The notes under the pieces are model-generated. The model made no database searches. It saw nothing but the letters and a program-made list of their open reading frames with translations, and was not told the origin of the DNA. Of a DNA stretch of 64,000 nt, positions 16,893 to 26,516 are shown piece by piece. The stretch lies in assembly GCA_964537685.1 (NCBI GenBank), contig CAZICM010000032.1:1-64000 (forward strand), in the 5' to 3' direction. How positions within the stretch are numbered: the first letter of the stretch is position 1; each line of letters starts with the position of its first letter. Source of the DNA: CAZICM01 sp964537685. Lineage in GTDB: Bacteria; Myxococcota_A; Polyangia; Polyangiales; Polyangiaceae. Position numbers and translations under genes: made by a program.

Positions 16893-17357
16893 ATGGCTAT
16901 GGAGGGCGGCTCAATCGGAGGACGAGACGCCTTGACGCACGCATTCTTTCAGCCGGCCGGAGCACCAGGCCGGGATTCGCAATCGACAGCACCCGCACAG
17001 CCCGCACAGGGCGCTCCGCCGCCTTCCGAATCGGCCCCGCCTCCCGGAGGTATGTTTGGCGGGTTTTCGACGATCTTGCTGTTTGCGCTGCCGCTTTTGC
17101 TCATCTTTATGATGACGCGCAGCCAGAACAAGAAGCAGAAGCAGCTTGAAGAAGCCTTGAAAGTGGGCGACCGCGTTGTGGCGCAGTCGGGCTTGATAGG
17201 GCGCCTGATTGATGTGGGCGAGCGGACGGTGAAGCTTGAAATCGCGCCCGGCGTAAACGTTCAAATGCTGAAGAGCTCCATTTCGGGCTTGGATACTTCC
17301 GATCAGAAACCCACGGAATCGAAGCAGGAAACGAAGCAGGAAGCGAAGAGCAAGTGA
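16893..17357 (+). CDS. yajC: Preprotein translocase accessory subunit YajC
   Basis: A protein of ~154 residues with one membrane segment (ILLFALPLLLIFMM) followed by the YajC signature: a basic stretch RSQNKKQKQLEEALKVGDRV, then VVAQSGLIGRLIDVGERTV. It is longer than the usual ~110 residues because of a Pro/Ala/Gln-rich N-terminal extension (~55 residues) and a Glu/Lys tail. It sits 3 bases before secD, giving the classic yajC-secD-secF order of the auxiliary Sec complex. Start choice is uncertain: ATG codons at 16893 and 16899 and a TTG at 16875 are all in frame, and none has a strong ribosome site. Confidence 0.92.
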   Translation: MAMEGGSIGGRDALTHAFFQPAGAPGRDSQSTAPAQPAQGAPPPSESAPPPGGMFGGFSTILLFALPLLLIFMMTRSQNKKQKQLEEALKVGDRVVAQSGLIGRLIDVGERTVKLEIAPGVNVQMLKSSISGLDTSDQKPTESKQETKQEAKSK

Positions 17358-17360
17358 GCC

Positions 17361-19514
17361 ATGATCCACGATATTCTTCGATTCGGATTTGCCGGTGCAT
17401 CTGTTCTGTGCGTGCTTGGAGCGTGGCTTAGCCGGGCTCACCGGGGCGTGCTGATTTGGGCGGCGCTGTCGGCGGCATGTGCGGCGGTGGCCGCGCATTA
17501 CTATGTGTTTTGGGCGCTTGCCGTCTTTGGGCTGATGGTGCCCTGGGCGTTGGTTGCGGCGACAAACACGGTGGATTTGTCGTGGCGCCTGCAGACGGGT
17601 TTTGTGCTGTTTTTGGCGCTGGGCGCTGGGCTTGCCATCTATCCGACCTATCACGATGAGCGCCACGGAAGGCTTTCCTTTGGCGATGTTCCGTCGGAGG
17701 AGCGGGCCTTGCTCGAGGCGCAGGCACAGCGGGGAGAGCGGGGCTGGAAGGAATTTATATTGACCAATATTCCTTTCCGGCTGGTGCGCGGGCTGGATCT
17801 CAAGGGTGGTCTTCGCTTGGTCTACACGGTGGATGTGGATGAGGCGATTAAAGACAAGCGCGATCGCTATTACGACGAGCTGCGCGCGGCCCTGACGACA
17901 GCGTTTGGATTTCACTCGGGCGACAAGGCGCCGAGCATTGAAGAGTTTGCGAAGCTGTCGGAGAAGGCGAAGCTTGAAAAGTCGCGCGATCAGGCGAGCA
18001 CCTTTTCGGTGACGTTTAACGAGCCGGCCGATTCGGCGAAAGTCAACGAAGACATGCTCAAGCGCTTCCGCGACGAGCTGAATGTGCTTCGCTCGGCCGA
18101 TCAGAAGACGGTGACGTTCCGCATCCGGGGCGAAGTCGAAAGTTCGATCCGCGATCGGGCCGTATCGCAGGCGAAAGAGACGGTTCTCCGGCGCGTCGAT
18201 GGTTTGGGCTTAAAAGAAGCCAGCGTGACCACCCGCGATGAAGACATCATCATTGAAGTTCCTGGCGACGACGAGCGGGCCTTCGCTGAAATCCGGGAAA
18301 TCATCAGTCAGACGGCGCGTTTGGAGTTCAAGATGGTCGACGACAACGTCGATTATTTTGGACCGCTGCTCAGGGGCGCGAGGCCCGAGGATTTGCCCAA
18401 GGGATTGAGGGCCGAGCTTGAAAACGCGCCTGTTGGTCCTGGAAAGACCAAGCCCGTCACCTACGCGCGCATCAACCGCGCCGAGGGTGAAGACATGCGG
18501 GACGCGCTCAAGCGCATTCGCGAGTGGGCGGCGACCTTGCAGATTCCCGATGATCACGAGATTGGCTTTGGCAAGGTGCACGAATTCAACGAGGAAAAGA
18601 ACAGCATCGAAGAGATTGGCTGGCGCACCTATTTCCTCTACAGCAAGGCCGAAATTACCGGCGACATGATTCGCGAGGCGCAGGCGATGGCCGACCAGAG
18701 CAATCAAGGGCTGGGCGGCTGGCATGTGGCTTTGGAGTTCACGCCCTTGGGCGGCGATAGGTTTGAAGACATCACGGGGCGCAATGTGAAGCGGCGCTTT
18801 GCGATTATTCTCGATTCCAAGGTCGAGAGCGCGCCTGTGATTCAGAACCGCATTGCGGGCGGGCATGCGCAGATCACGATGGGGTCGGGCAGCGTGGAGC
18901 AGCAACTTGCGGATGCCAAGAAGCTCGAGCTGGTGCTTCGCTCGGGTGCGCTTCCCGCGCCGATTTCGCCTTCGAACGAGCAGCGTATCGGGCCATCTTT
19001 GGGCAAGGATGCGCTGAATGAAGCGATGAAGGGCGCGCTGGGCGGAGCGATTTTGGTGTTTGTCTTTATGACGACCTATTACAGCCGCGCCGGGATGATC
19101 GCGAATGTGGCCGTATTTTTTAACCTGATACTTCAGGTGGCGGTGCTAGCGATGTTTGGCGCGTCGATGACGCTTCCTGGCATTGCTGGTTTGGTGCTGA
19201 CGATTGGTATCGCCGTGGATGCCAACGTATTGATTAACGAGCGTATCCGTGAAGAGCTGCGGCATGGGAAGAGTCCCCGGGCGGCGGTGGATGCGGGATA
19301 CGACAAGGCATTTAGCGCCATTCTGGACGGCCACGTCACGACGCTGATTTCGGGCTTGATTCTGGCTCAATACGGAACGGGTCCGATCAAGGGATTTGCC
19401 ATAACGCTGATTGTTGGAATTGCGGTCAGCTTGTTCACGGGCGTTGTTTGCACGCGCCTGATGTTTGATTACGCCGTCCGCGCGCGGAAGGTAAAGCAGC
19501 TTCACTTGGGCTAG
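17361..19514 (+). CDS. secD: Protein translocase subunit SecD
   Basis: A 717-residue RND-type membrane subunit of the SecDF complex, which uses the proton gradient to pull exported proteins through SecYEG. Diagnostic parts are GLDLKGGLRLVYTVDVDEA near residue 145, the P1 head region, LEFTPLGGDRFEDITGRN, and the C-terminal six-segment bundle with GLVLTIGIAVDANVLINERI then EELRHGKS. The first ~105 residues hold three or four additional hydrophobic segments before the usual first helix, so the N-terminus is extended compared with standard SecD. It is followed after 12 bases by secF. Confidence 0.96.
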   Translation: MIHDILRFGFAGASVLCVLGAWLSRAHRGVLIWAALSAACAAVAAHYYVFWALAVFGLMVPWALVAATNTVDLSWRLQTGFVLFLALGAGLAIYPTYHDERHGRLSFGDVPSEERALLEAQAQRGERGWKEFILTNIPFRLVRGLDLKGGLRLVYTVDVDEAIKDKRDRYYDELRAALTTAFGFHSGDKAPSIEEFAKLSEKAKLEKSRDQASTFSVTFNEPADSAKVNEDMLKRFRDELNVLRSADQKTVTFRIRGEVESSIRDRAVSQAKETVLRRVDGLGLKEASVTTRDEDIIIEVPGDDERAFAEIREIISQTARLEFKMVDDNVDYFGPLLRGARPEDLPKGLRAELENAPVGPGKTKPVTYARINRAEGEDMRDALKRIREWAATLQIPDDHEIGFGKVHEFNEEKNSIEEIGWRTYFLYSKAEITGDMIREAQAMADQSNQGLGGWHVALEFTPLGGDRFEDITGRNVKRRFAIILDSKVESAPVIQNRIAGGHAQITMGSGSVEQQLADAKKLELVLRSGALPAPISPSNEQRIGPSLGKDALNEAMKGALGGAILVFVFMTTYYSRAGMIANVAVFFNLILQVAVLAMFGASMTLPGIAGLVLTIGIAVDANVLINERIREELRHGKSPRAAVDAGYDKAFSAILDGHVTTLISGLILAQYGTGPIKGFAITLIVGIAVSLFTGVVCTRLMFDYAVRARKVKQLHLG

Positions 19515-19526
19515 GGTGTTTTCGAT

Positions 19527-20768
19527 ATGGAATTCATTAAGCCGGGACGGCAATTCGACTTTATGGGCAAGCGCTGGTTCTTCATTGGACTCAGCGCGCT
19601 GCTGCTTGTTTTGTCGATCATTTCATTTATCAAGCCCGGGCCTCATATGGGCACCGACTTTAAGGGTGGCACCGAGGTTGAGGTGGCCTTTACGAGCGCG
19701 GTATCGGGCGGCGAAGTGCGGAGCGCGCTTCAGCGGGCTGGTTTTGATGCGCCGGATGTGGTGTCTGTGGGTGACTCTTCGAATGCCAATCATTATTTGA
19801 TTCGCGTTCAGGAAGTTACGGTTTTGGGCGAGGCGCAGAAGCAAAAGATTCGGGAGCGGATGTGTTTTGCGGCCGAGGGCGCGCAGCTTTCGGCCGATTT
19901 GTGCCCTGAAAATGCGAGGGCGAGCGAGATTAAGTTTAGCCCCGGCGGCGATAAAATTTCGGCTCGCTATGAGGCGGCGCCCGATTTGAGCAAAGTGCGA
20001 ATGCAGCTTGCGGGCCTGGAAGGTGTATCGGTCCGCGAGGGTGAGAACAGCATTTTGGTGGTAAGCGAGCGCGATCACAAAGTGGAAGTTCACCTCAAGT
20101 CGAAGGGCGATCAATTGATGGACGGGCTTCGCAAAGAGCTCGGCGTCGATAAAGTTCCGGCGAATCCCCTGCGCGTGGAATGGATTGGCCCGAAGGCGGG
20201 AGCTCAGCTCCGGGATGCTGCGATTAAAAGCATTGCGATCGCGATTTTCTTCATCATGGCCTATATCGCGTTCCGCTTCGATTTGCGCTTTGCGCCGGGC
20301 GGTATTATCGCCTTGGTTCACGATGTGGGTATTGCGCTTGGCGCCATGGTGATTACGCAGCGCGAAATCACTTTGTCGACGGTGGCGGCGATGCTGACCA
20401 TTGTTGGATATTCGATTACGGATACCGTTGTTGTTTACGATCGTATCCGCGAAAATCTATCGAAGCACCGGGGGATGACGTTTCCTGCGATTATCAATTT
20501 ATCGATTTCCGAGATGCTGGGCCGCACGATTATCGTTTCGGGCGTAACGGGCTTGTCGATGGTGATGTTCTTGTTCTTTGGAACGGGCGTCATTAAAGAT
20601 TTCGCGTTTGCGCTGCTGGTGGGTATTGTGGTTGGCACGTATTCATCGATTTACGTTGCGGCGCCTTTGACGGAATGGATTGATAGGCGTTTCTTTGGTT
20701 CGAAGGCTGGCCAGACCAAGCAGGTAAGCCGGACGCGGGCCGTGAAGCGGGCGGACGCGGTCGTTTAA
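19527..20768 (+). CDS. secF: Protein translocase subunit SecF
   Basis: A 413-residue partner of SecD. It shows the N-terminal membrane helix, then GTDFKGGTEVEVAFT (the SecF D-F-K-G-G motif), a periplasmic head, and a membrane bundle with YIAFRFDLRFAPGGIIALVHD and AAMLTIVGYSITDTVVVYDR followed by IREN. It is longer than the ~300-residue norm mainly through an insertion at roughly residues 90-200 of the head domain, containing charged and Cys-bearing segments (RERMCFAAEGAQLSADLCPE). The gene ends 17 bases before mlaF, so export and lipid-transport genes may share a transcript. Confidence 0.96.
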   Translation: MEFIKPGRQFDFMGKRWFFIGLSALLLVLSIISFIKPGPHMGTDFKGGTEVEVAFTSAVSGGEVRSALQRAGFDAPDVVSVGDSSNANHYLIRVQEVTVLGEAQKQKIRERMCFAAEGAQLSADLCPENARASEIKFSPGGDKISARYEAAPDLSKVRMQLAGLEGVSVREGENSILVVSERDHKVEVHLKSKGDQLMDGLRKELGVDKVPANPLRVEWIGPKAGAQLRDAAIKSIAIAIFFIMAYIAFRFDLRFAPGGIIALVHDVGIALGAMVITQREITLSTVAAMLTIVGYSITDTVVVYDRIRENLSKHRGMTFPAIINLSISEMLGRTIIVSGVTGLSMVMFLFFGTGVIKDFAFALLVGIVVGTYSSIYVAAPLTEWIDRRFFGSKAGQTKQVSRTRAVKRADAVV

Positions 20769-20785
20769 GCCTCTTATTGACGACG

Positions 20786-21565
20786 ATGGCCGACCCTCTC
20801 ATTCGCTTTCAGCATGTAAAGAAGGCATTTGGTGAGAAGGTCGTCTATAGAGATCTAAACCTGGATATCTATTCCGGGGAAACCATAACAATTATGGGCG
20901 GGTCGGGGGTAGGCAAGAGCGTTATGCTCAAGCTCTTGATCCGCCTATTGGAAGTGGATGCGGGGTCGATTCAATTTCACGGCGAAGAAGTGACGGGGAT
21001 GAAGGAGTCGCGGATTGCTATCGTGCGCCAGCGGATAGCGATGCTCTTTCAGGGGTCGGCGCTGTTTGATTCGATATCGGTGGGCGAGAATGTGGCGTAT
21101 GGGCTGCGCGAGCATTTTGGCCGGAAAATGACGAAGCCTCAGATTGCGGAGCGCGTGGATTGGGCGCTTTCGCTGGTGGGTTTGCCGGGGATTGAGGCGA
21201 TGCGTCCTTCGGATTTATCGGGCGGTATGAAAAAGCGGGTCGGGCTGGCGCGGGCGATAGCTGTCCAGCCCGAGGTACTTTTGTATGACGAGCCGACGAC
21301 GGGGCTCGATCCTATCAATACCGAGCGCATTAATCATTTAATCCGGGGGCTGAAGGCGGCGCTAAAGGTGACGAGTATTGTCGTTACGCATGATATGAAG
21401 AGCGCCTTTGAGATTTCGGATAGGCTGGCCATGGTATTCCGGGGTGAAATTATTGCAACCGGGACGCCGGACGATTTCCGCCAGTCTATGGATCAGCGCG
21501 TCAAAGATTTTATCTTGGGCAATGCGCCTGTGCATGAAGACGTAGAAAGCTTATTGCGTACGTGA
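20786..21565 (+). CDS. mlaF: MlaF-type ABC transporter ATP-binding protein
   Basis: A ~259-residue ATPase of the MCE/Mla lipid transport family. Walker A is GGSGVGKS at about residues 38-45, the signature is LSGGMKKRVGLARAIA, Walker B is LLYDEPTTGLDPI, and the H-loop is VVTHDMKS. The LSGGMKKRV form of the signature is typical of MlaF/Ttg2A. It would energise phospholipid movement between inner and outer membranes. The ATG at 20786 was preferred to an upstream TTG at 20777. MlaD follows after 36 bases, but no MlaE permease gene lies between or next to them. Confidence 0.93.
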   Translation: MADPLIRFQHVKKAFGEKVVYRDLNLDIYSGETITIMGGSGVGKSVMLKLLIRLLEVDAGSIQFHGEEVTGMKESRIAIVRQRIAMLFQGSALFDSISVGENVAYGLREHFGRKMTKPQIAERVDWALSLVGLPGIEAMRPSDLSGGMKKRVGLARAIAVQPEVLLYDEPTTGLDPINTERINHLIRGLKAALKVTSIVVTHDMKSAFEISDRLAMVFRGEIIATGTPDDFRQSMDQRVKDFILGNAPVHEDVESLLRT

Positions 21566-21601
21566 CATTGCTCCGTGACATAGAGCATTTGATGTCGCAA
21601 G

Positions 21602-22720
21602 ATGGAAAGCAGCATGAAACCTGCTCGCGATATTAAGGTCGGGCTGTTTGTTCTGGCGGGGCTTTTGTTTTCGGCCCTGGTTATCTTTTTGATTGGCGAT
21701 GAGCGGCGCTTGTTTAGCTCGTCGGTTCAATTGAGAACGCGTTTTTCGGACGTTCAGGGTTTAAAGGTGAATGCGCCTATACGCATGGGCGGTATCGATA
21801 TCGGCCGTGTGAAAGAGGTGAACTACGGTAAAGATCCGACGGATACCACGGTGTATGTGACGCTCGATATTGTTGAATCCGAGGTATCGCGTATCCGCAA
21901 GGACAGCAAAGTCACTATCGTGAACAAGGGTTTGCTGGGCGACAAGATGATTGAAATCAAGAAGGGGAAGTCGCCGGAGATTGTTCAGCCTGGAGGCGAG
22001 ATTGAGGGGGAGGAGCCGGATGACATGCTGGCGAAGGCTTCGGGGATGGCGACAAAGGCCGATGATGTGATGGATGGGCTGAAGACGCTGTCGAAGAATT
22101 TGGGGGATGAGGGGCTGAACCGCGATTTGCGCGAGAGTGTTTCGGGTCTGAATACGATGATGAAGCAGGTGACAGCGGGTGAGGGGTATCCGACGCGCTT
22201 TTTGACGAACAAAGAAGAGGCGGAGCGGATTTCAAACGCTGTGTCGAGTGTGGAGAAGCTTTCGAATGAGATGACGGTGACGCTGCGGGAGACGAATGCG
22301 ATTTTAAAGCGTATTCAGCAGGGGCCGGGCTTTGCTCACGACATTATTTATGGGGATGGGCCGAAGAAGGAGATTGAGCAGATTGGGATGGCGGGGCAGG
22401 AGGCGGCGCTGTTGTTGAAGGGGGTGCGGGAGAGCGACAGTTTCATGCACGATATCGTGTACGGCGGTAAGGGCGGGACATCGGATGCGATGAGCAATGT
22501 GACGGCGCTGACGGCGGATTTGCGGGCGATTGTGGCGGATGTGCGCAAGGGGAAGGGGACGGTGGGGGCGCTCTTGGTTGATCCTTCGATTTACGAGGAT
22601 TTAAAGATGGTGATCGGGAATGTGGAGCGGAACGATGTGCTTCGGGCGCTCGTGCGTTACTCGATTAAGCAGGATGAGAAGAAGCCTGTGGTGGATGTGC
22701 AGGCGCCTGCAAAGCCATAG
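21602..22720 (+). CDS. mlaD: MlaD-type MCE-domain substrate-binding protein
   Basis: A 372-residue protein with one N-terminal membrane anchor (GLFVLAGLLFSALVIFLIG), then an MCE domain at about residues 38-120 (LRTRFSDVQGLKVNAPIRMG then GIDIGRVKEV). A long C-terminal helical and coiled region follows, rich in charged residues and containing two similar segments (GPGFAHDIIYGDGPKKEIEQ and ESDSFMHDIVYGGKGG). MCE proteins form rings that carry lipids across the periplasm. It pairs with the ATPase gene upstream. An alternative in-frame ATG lies at 21614. Confidence 0.92.
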   Translation: MESSMKPARDIKVGLFVLAGLLFSALVIFLIGDERRLFSSSVQLRTRFSDVQGLKVNAPIRMGGIDIGRVKEVNYGKDPTDTTVYVTLDIVESEVSRIRKDSKVTIVNKGLLGDKMIEIKKGKSPEIVQPGGEIEGEEPDDMLAKASGMATKADDVMDGLKTLSKNLGDEGLNRDLRESVSGLNTMMKQVTAGEGYPTRFLTNKEEAERISNAVSSVEKLSNEMTVTLRETNAILKRIQQGPGFAHDIIYGDGPKKEIEQIGMAGQEAALLLKGVRESDSFMHDIVYGGKGGTSDAMSNVTALTADLRAIVADVRKGKGTVGALLVDPSIYEDLKMVIGNVERNDVLRALVRYSIKQDEKKPVVDVQAPAKP

Positions 22721-22723
22721 TCG

Positions 22724-24301
22724 CTAGACGGCGGAGCGCAGGGCGATTTTTGAAGAGCGTTCGCTGAGTTTGTGGGCGAGGCGCGTGGCCATCGACATGA
22801 TGGCGATTTGAGAGTTGACGCCGATGGATGTGGGCAAAATCGAGCCGTCGGCGATGAATAATCCGGGAAGGGAAAAGCATTCTCCGTTTTGATCGACGAC
22901 GCCGCGGCGCGGGTCGTTGGCGGCGCGGGCGCTGCCCAAGGGGTGGAACGCGAGGCATTCGATGCGGCGGGCGTCGATTTGGGCGCGCTCCATGGCAAGG
23001 GCTTGATCCATGTTGGTGACGGGTGGAAAGCCGAAGACGGGGGCGAAGACTTCGCGGGCGCCGGCGGCGAGGGCGATTTCGCAGAGGATGGTGATGGAGC
23101 GGCGCAGGCGGAGCAGGTCGCGTTCGGCCATGCGGTACCAGAGGAGGGGTTCGCGGGAGAAGCTGCGGCGTACATGGCCGCCGCCTTCGTCGTGGATCAT
23201 GGCGCCGAAGGCTCCGCAATAAGGCAGTTTTTGGGTGTTTTGGCGGAGTTGCTTGCCAACACCGGGAAGGCCCGCGGCGAGGACGTTGGTGGCTGTGTAC
23301 ACGCCGACGAGTTTGATTCCATCGGCGTGGAAGTGATCGGAGTAGACACTTTGGAGAGAGCCGTCCCATCCGTTCATGCGTTCGTCGAAGCGGGCGACGA
23401 TGCGGGCGGCGGGATGAAGGGTGAGCTGGTTGCCCAGGTGCGGGTGTTTGGAGCCTAGGCCGCTGGCGAAGAGCAAGAGGGGTGTGTGGAGGGTGCCGCA
23501 GGCGGAGACGACGATGGGCGCGTTGATGCGGAAGGCATGGGAAGGGGCTCCAAATGGGCCGCCCAGCAGTTTGCCTTCTACGCCGGCCGCCCTTCCGTTT
23601 TTGGTGAGGATGCGCAGGGCCAGGGCATCGGAGATAATGCGGGCGCCGTGCTGTACGGCGGAGTTTAAGTAGGCGACATCGACGGAGCGTTTGGCGCCCG
23701 CGGGACAGGTGAAGTTGCAGCGGCCGTTGCCTTCGCATTCATCGCCGGTATTCCTTCGGATGGAGCGCATTTCGATGCCGAGTTTTTCGGCGCCTTCCAC
23801 AAAGCGGGCCGTTCCTTTGGAGCGCATCGAGGCGGGCACTTCGCGGACGGCGACGCGCTTTTCGACTTCTTCGTAGGCGCTTTCGAGGGCTCGTTCCGAG
23901 AATTCGTGCAGGCCGAGTTCGTGTTCCCAGCGGTGATGCACATCGCTTGGAATGCGAAAACACACGCCTCCCGTGAGCAGTGATGAGCCGCCCACAGCGC
24001 GTCCGACCATCATGGAGATCACCGGAGTTTGGCCTACGCCGAAGGCGGTCATCATTCCGGCTTCGCGGAAGAGGTTTCGGACGGCATCGCTGGGTTTGAA
24101 GCGCTGATAGTCGGCGGGTGCGAAATACGGGCCTTCCTCGAGGACGATCACACGTTTGCCGGCTTCTGCGAGCAGGGTGGCCATGACGGCGCCTCCGGCT
24201 CCGGAGCCCACGACGACCACATCGCAGCTTTCGGAGAAGCCGTTCTGAAGATCGCGGCCATGCACGATGGATTCGGGCGACGAGAGGGCAGGGAGGCTCA
24301 A
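22724..24301 (-). CDS. GMC-family FAD oxidoreductase
   Basis: A 525-residue flavoenzyme. The Rossmann FAD-binding motif is VVVGSGAGGAVMATLLAEAG at ~30-49, followed by VIVLEEG. GRAVGGSSLLTGGVCFRIPS is the usual GMC signature, with NFTCPAGAKRSVDVAYL downstream. The C-terminus has the active-site region ECLAFHPLGSARAANDP and GLFIADGSILPTSIGVN. GMC enzymes oxidise alcohols or sterols; the cholesterol-oxidase/long-chain alcohol oxidase branch is likeliest here, but the substrate cannot be set. Its start overlaps the small upstream gene by 4 bases, suggesting a functional pair. It ends 3 bases from the convergent mlaD stop. Confidence 0.93.
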   Translation of the reverse strand: MSLPALSSPESIVHGRDLQNGFSESCDVVVVGSGAGGAVMATLLAEAGKRVIVLEEGPYFAPADYQRFKPSDAVRNLFREAGMMTAFGVGQTPVISMMVGRAVGGSSLLTGGVCFRIPSDVHHRWEHELGLHEFSERALESAYEEVEKRVAVREVPASMRSKGTARFVEGAEKLGIEMRSIRRNTGDECEGNGRCNFTCPAGAKRSVDVAYLNSAVQHGARIISDALALRILTKNGRAAGVEGKLLGGPFGAPSHAFRINAPIVVSACGTLHTPLLLFASGLGSKHPHLGNQLTLHPAARIVARFDERMNGWDGSLQSVYSDHFHADGIKLVGVYTATNVLAAGLPGVGKQLRQNTQKLPYCGAFGAMIHDEGGGHVRRSFSREPLLWYRMAERDLLRLRRSITILCEIALAAGAREVFAPVFGFPPVTNMDQALAMERAQIDARRIECLAFHPLGSARAANDPRRGVVDQNGECFSLPGLFIADGSILPTSIGVNSQIAIMSMATRLAHKLSERSSKIALRSAV

Positions 24302-24795
24302 GGGGCGGGACTTTCCATGGGGAGCGAGCGCCTGGAGACGGTGCTTGGCCTATCGAAACCTGTGAGCGCGAGTTCGTCGCCTTCTTCGAAGGCGGGCATG
24401 CACAGAGGCACTTTTACGGCGATAAAGAGCATGGAGAGAAGTCCGATGGAGCTGCCTTCTAAGGTTTCGAGGTAGTGGATGCGTTTCTCGATGGGCAGGC
24501 GGCTCATGCGGCTGGGGATTCCGACCAGGAAGAGGGGCAAAAGCTCGACGAGCACAAACACCAAGTTGAGTCCGCGGCGGAGATCGGTGCCTGTGCGGCC
24601 TACTGAATGGCCGAAGGACTGGACGGCGCGTTCGCAGGCGATTTGGGCACCAGGCACGACGCGGCCATTTTCGTCTTCATCGGCCAGCAAGGCTTCTGCG
24701 GCGGCGTAGGCAGCGGTGCGTGAAATGTTCCATAAGCCATCGCGCGGGTAATCGAGGCGATGGAGCTCAGAAGAAGGAAGGCTGTTTGGGCGCAT
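24298..24795 (-). CDS. Small hypothetical protein coupled to the GMC oxidoreductase
   Basis: A 165-residue protein with no signal peptide but a hydrophobic central stretch (LNLVFVLVELLPLFLVGIPS) and a second one (GLLSMLFIAVKVPLCMPAF). Its stop overlaps the GMC oxidoreductase start by 4 bases. Small partner proteins are common before GMC enzymes (for example the gluconate-2-dehydrogenase subunit-3 type). The residues RMSRLPIEKRIHYLETLE fit the style of a helper that folds or exports the flavoprotein, but no family match is certain. It lies 21 bases from the stop of the kinase gene upstream. Confidence 0.7.
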   Translation of the reverse strand: MRPNSLPSSELHRLDYPRDGLWNISRTAAYAAAEALLADEDENGRVVPGAQIACERAVQSFGHSVGRTGTDLRRGLNLVFVLVELLPLFLVGIPSRMSRLPIEKRIHYLETLEGSSIGLLSMLFIAVKVPLCMPAFEEGDELALTGFDRPSTVSRRSLPMESPAP

Positions 24796-24816
24796 GGGTA
24801 TGTGGATGAAAGCCTC

Positions 24817-26451
24817 TCAGCCTTTTCGAAAGCGATCGGCTTCGTTCATTCTGAAGGCTGCTGCGGTTGCTCCGCCGCCGACGAGGAGAAGCAAAATATC
24901 CCAAACGGGCCACGCGATTCCTGTGGCGCGCCTGAGGAGCGTGATTTCAAAAAAGCGCACCAGAAGCGATGCGAATCCGTAGGCCACAAGTCCGACGATT
25001 ACCGGTAATTGCAGGCGGTTGGAGAGATCTAAAGACTTGACGCTGTTTACCCAGACGGTGCGCTTGATGTAGCGGATGCCCAGCAGAATAGGTGTGAGCA
25101 AGGCCAGCAAGAGACCGCCGACCAAGAGCGCCGACTCCGAACCCAGCAAGTTTTGTCCTGGGCCCCGGCTAATGCGGATGATCGCGGCGATCATGTTGAT
25201 CAAGCTGGCGAAGGCCCACAAAAGCCCGAGTGAAGAGAGCAGGACGATAAGCGGCCTTGCCATGGATACTTCGCGGGCTTGGCGTTCAAGCGATGCCATG
25301 GTGGCGGGGGCCACGGTGAGCCGCACATTGGATTTGGGTTCATCGAGATGGCCGCCGCTTTGGCCTTGCGCTGGAAGCAGGGAAACTTCGCTGTCCCAAG
25401 GGGCGAGGGCCGCATCGAAGTCGGCAATGCTTTGGTAGCGATCGACGGGTTCTTTGGACATCGCCTTTTGAATCACCATCTCGAGAGCGACAGGAATTGA
25501 AGCTTCGATCGAGCGGGGCCTGGCCGGCTCTTCGGTGAGGACGGCGGTTAAGGTCGCTGTTGGATCGCCTCTATCAAAAGGCCGCTTTCCCGTGAGCGCG
25601 CAGTACAGAATGGCTCCGACGGCATAGATATCGGCCCGATGATCGACGCGCTCGCCCCGGGCTTGTTCGGGCGCCATGTAGGAAGGCGTTCCCATGATCA
25701 TTCCGGTCTTGGTGAGCTGGGTCTTCGGGCCGTCGTCGGTTTTTGAAATGCCAAAGTCGATGACCTTGGCGATGGGCTGTTCGAGATCGCCCGTGAGAAA
25801 GACATTTTCGGGCTTCATATCGCGGTGCACGACGCCCATGCGATGGGCCTCGGTCAGCGCCTTGCACACTTGGCGGACGATATGAACGGCGCTGCTTACA
25901 GGCATTTTGCCTGTCTGCTCCAGGTATGACGCAAACTCTTTGCCCTCTAAAAATTCGCCGACGATATAGGGGCGGCCATCCGATGTTTTGTCGATATCGT
26001 ACACATCGACGACATAGGGGCTGCGGATAGACGCGGCTGTTGTGGCCTCGCGCTGAAAACGTGAAAGCACATCGGGCTGCCGCCCATATTCGGGATGCAG
26101 CACCTTGATCGCAAAGCGCTTGCCTGGGATCCGGGTATGCGTGGCCTCGTACACGCGGCCCATCCCGCCTTCGCCGATGACACGCACAATTTTGTACGTT
26201 TGGCCTAGGGTTTTGCCGATGAACTCATCTTGCACCTCGCCCTGCGAGCCTTCGTCCACGAGCGTTGTCGCATCGCGGGGACACACCATAAAATCCGGCG
26301 GATAAAGGACTTGGCAGGTCGGGCAGATTTTGGACCGGACCATCACGCCCGAATCGTAGGACGTAACGGCGTGGCTCAGCGGACCGCCCGCGGATAAGGC
26401 AGTGTTTTGGCTTGCCGCGGGTGCGGAAGACGGCCGATCGAATTCAGGCAT
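24817..26451 (-). CDS. Ser/Thr protein kinase with zinc-ribbon and membrane segments
   Basis: A 544-residue Hanks-type kinase. A short CxxC...C zinc-ribbon-like segment (KICPTCQVLYPPDFMVCPRD) comes at ~41-60. The kinase domain spans ~85-345: GEGGMGRVYEA loop, AIKVL lysine, HRDMKPENV catalytic loop, DFGISK, then GTPSYMAPEQARG. The C-terminal ~150 residues hold four hydrophobic segments, so the kinase domain is on the cytoplasmic side. The ATG at 26451 has GAGGA 6 bases upstream. It is divergent from the rpsO promoter, with only ~65 bases between its start and the -35 box. Confidence 0.95.
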   Translation of the reverse strand: MPEFDRPSSAPAASQNTALSAGGPLSHAVTSYDSGVMVRSKICPTCQVLYPPDFMVCPRDATTLVDEGSQGEVQDEFIGKTLGQTYKIVRVIGEGGMGRVYEATHTRIPGKRFAIKVLHPEYGRQPDVLSRFQREATTAASIRSPYVVDVYDIDKTSDGRPYIVGEFLEGKEFASYLEQTGKMPVSSAVHIVRQVCKALTEAHRMGVVHRDMKPENVFLTGDLEQPIAKVIDFGISKTDDGPKTQLTKTGMIMGTPSYMAPEQARGERVDHRADIYAVGAILYCALTGKRPFDRGDPTATLTAVLTEEPARPRSIEASIPVALEMVIQKAMSKEPVDRYQSIADFDAALAPWDSEVSLLPAQGQSGGHLDEPKSNVRLTVAPATMASLERQAREVSMARPLIVLLSSLGLLWAFASLINMIAAIIRISRGPGQNLLGSESALLVGGLLLALLTPILLGIRYIKRTVWVNSVKSLDLSNRLQLPVIVGLVAYGFASLLVRFFEITLLRRATGIAWPVWDILLLLVGGGATAAAFRMNEADRFRKG

Positions 26452-26516
26452 GACTTGTCCTCAGACTATCGAAAACGGCTTTGAGCGGGGACGGGATTTG
26501 CGTTCCCATCCTTGAG

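Noticed and set aside
22665..23738. Arg/Pro-rich minus-strand open frame
   Set aside because: It overlaps the well-supported GMC oxidoreductase in another frame and has shadow-like composition.
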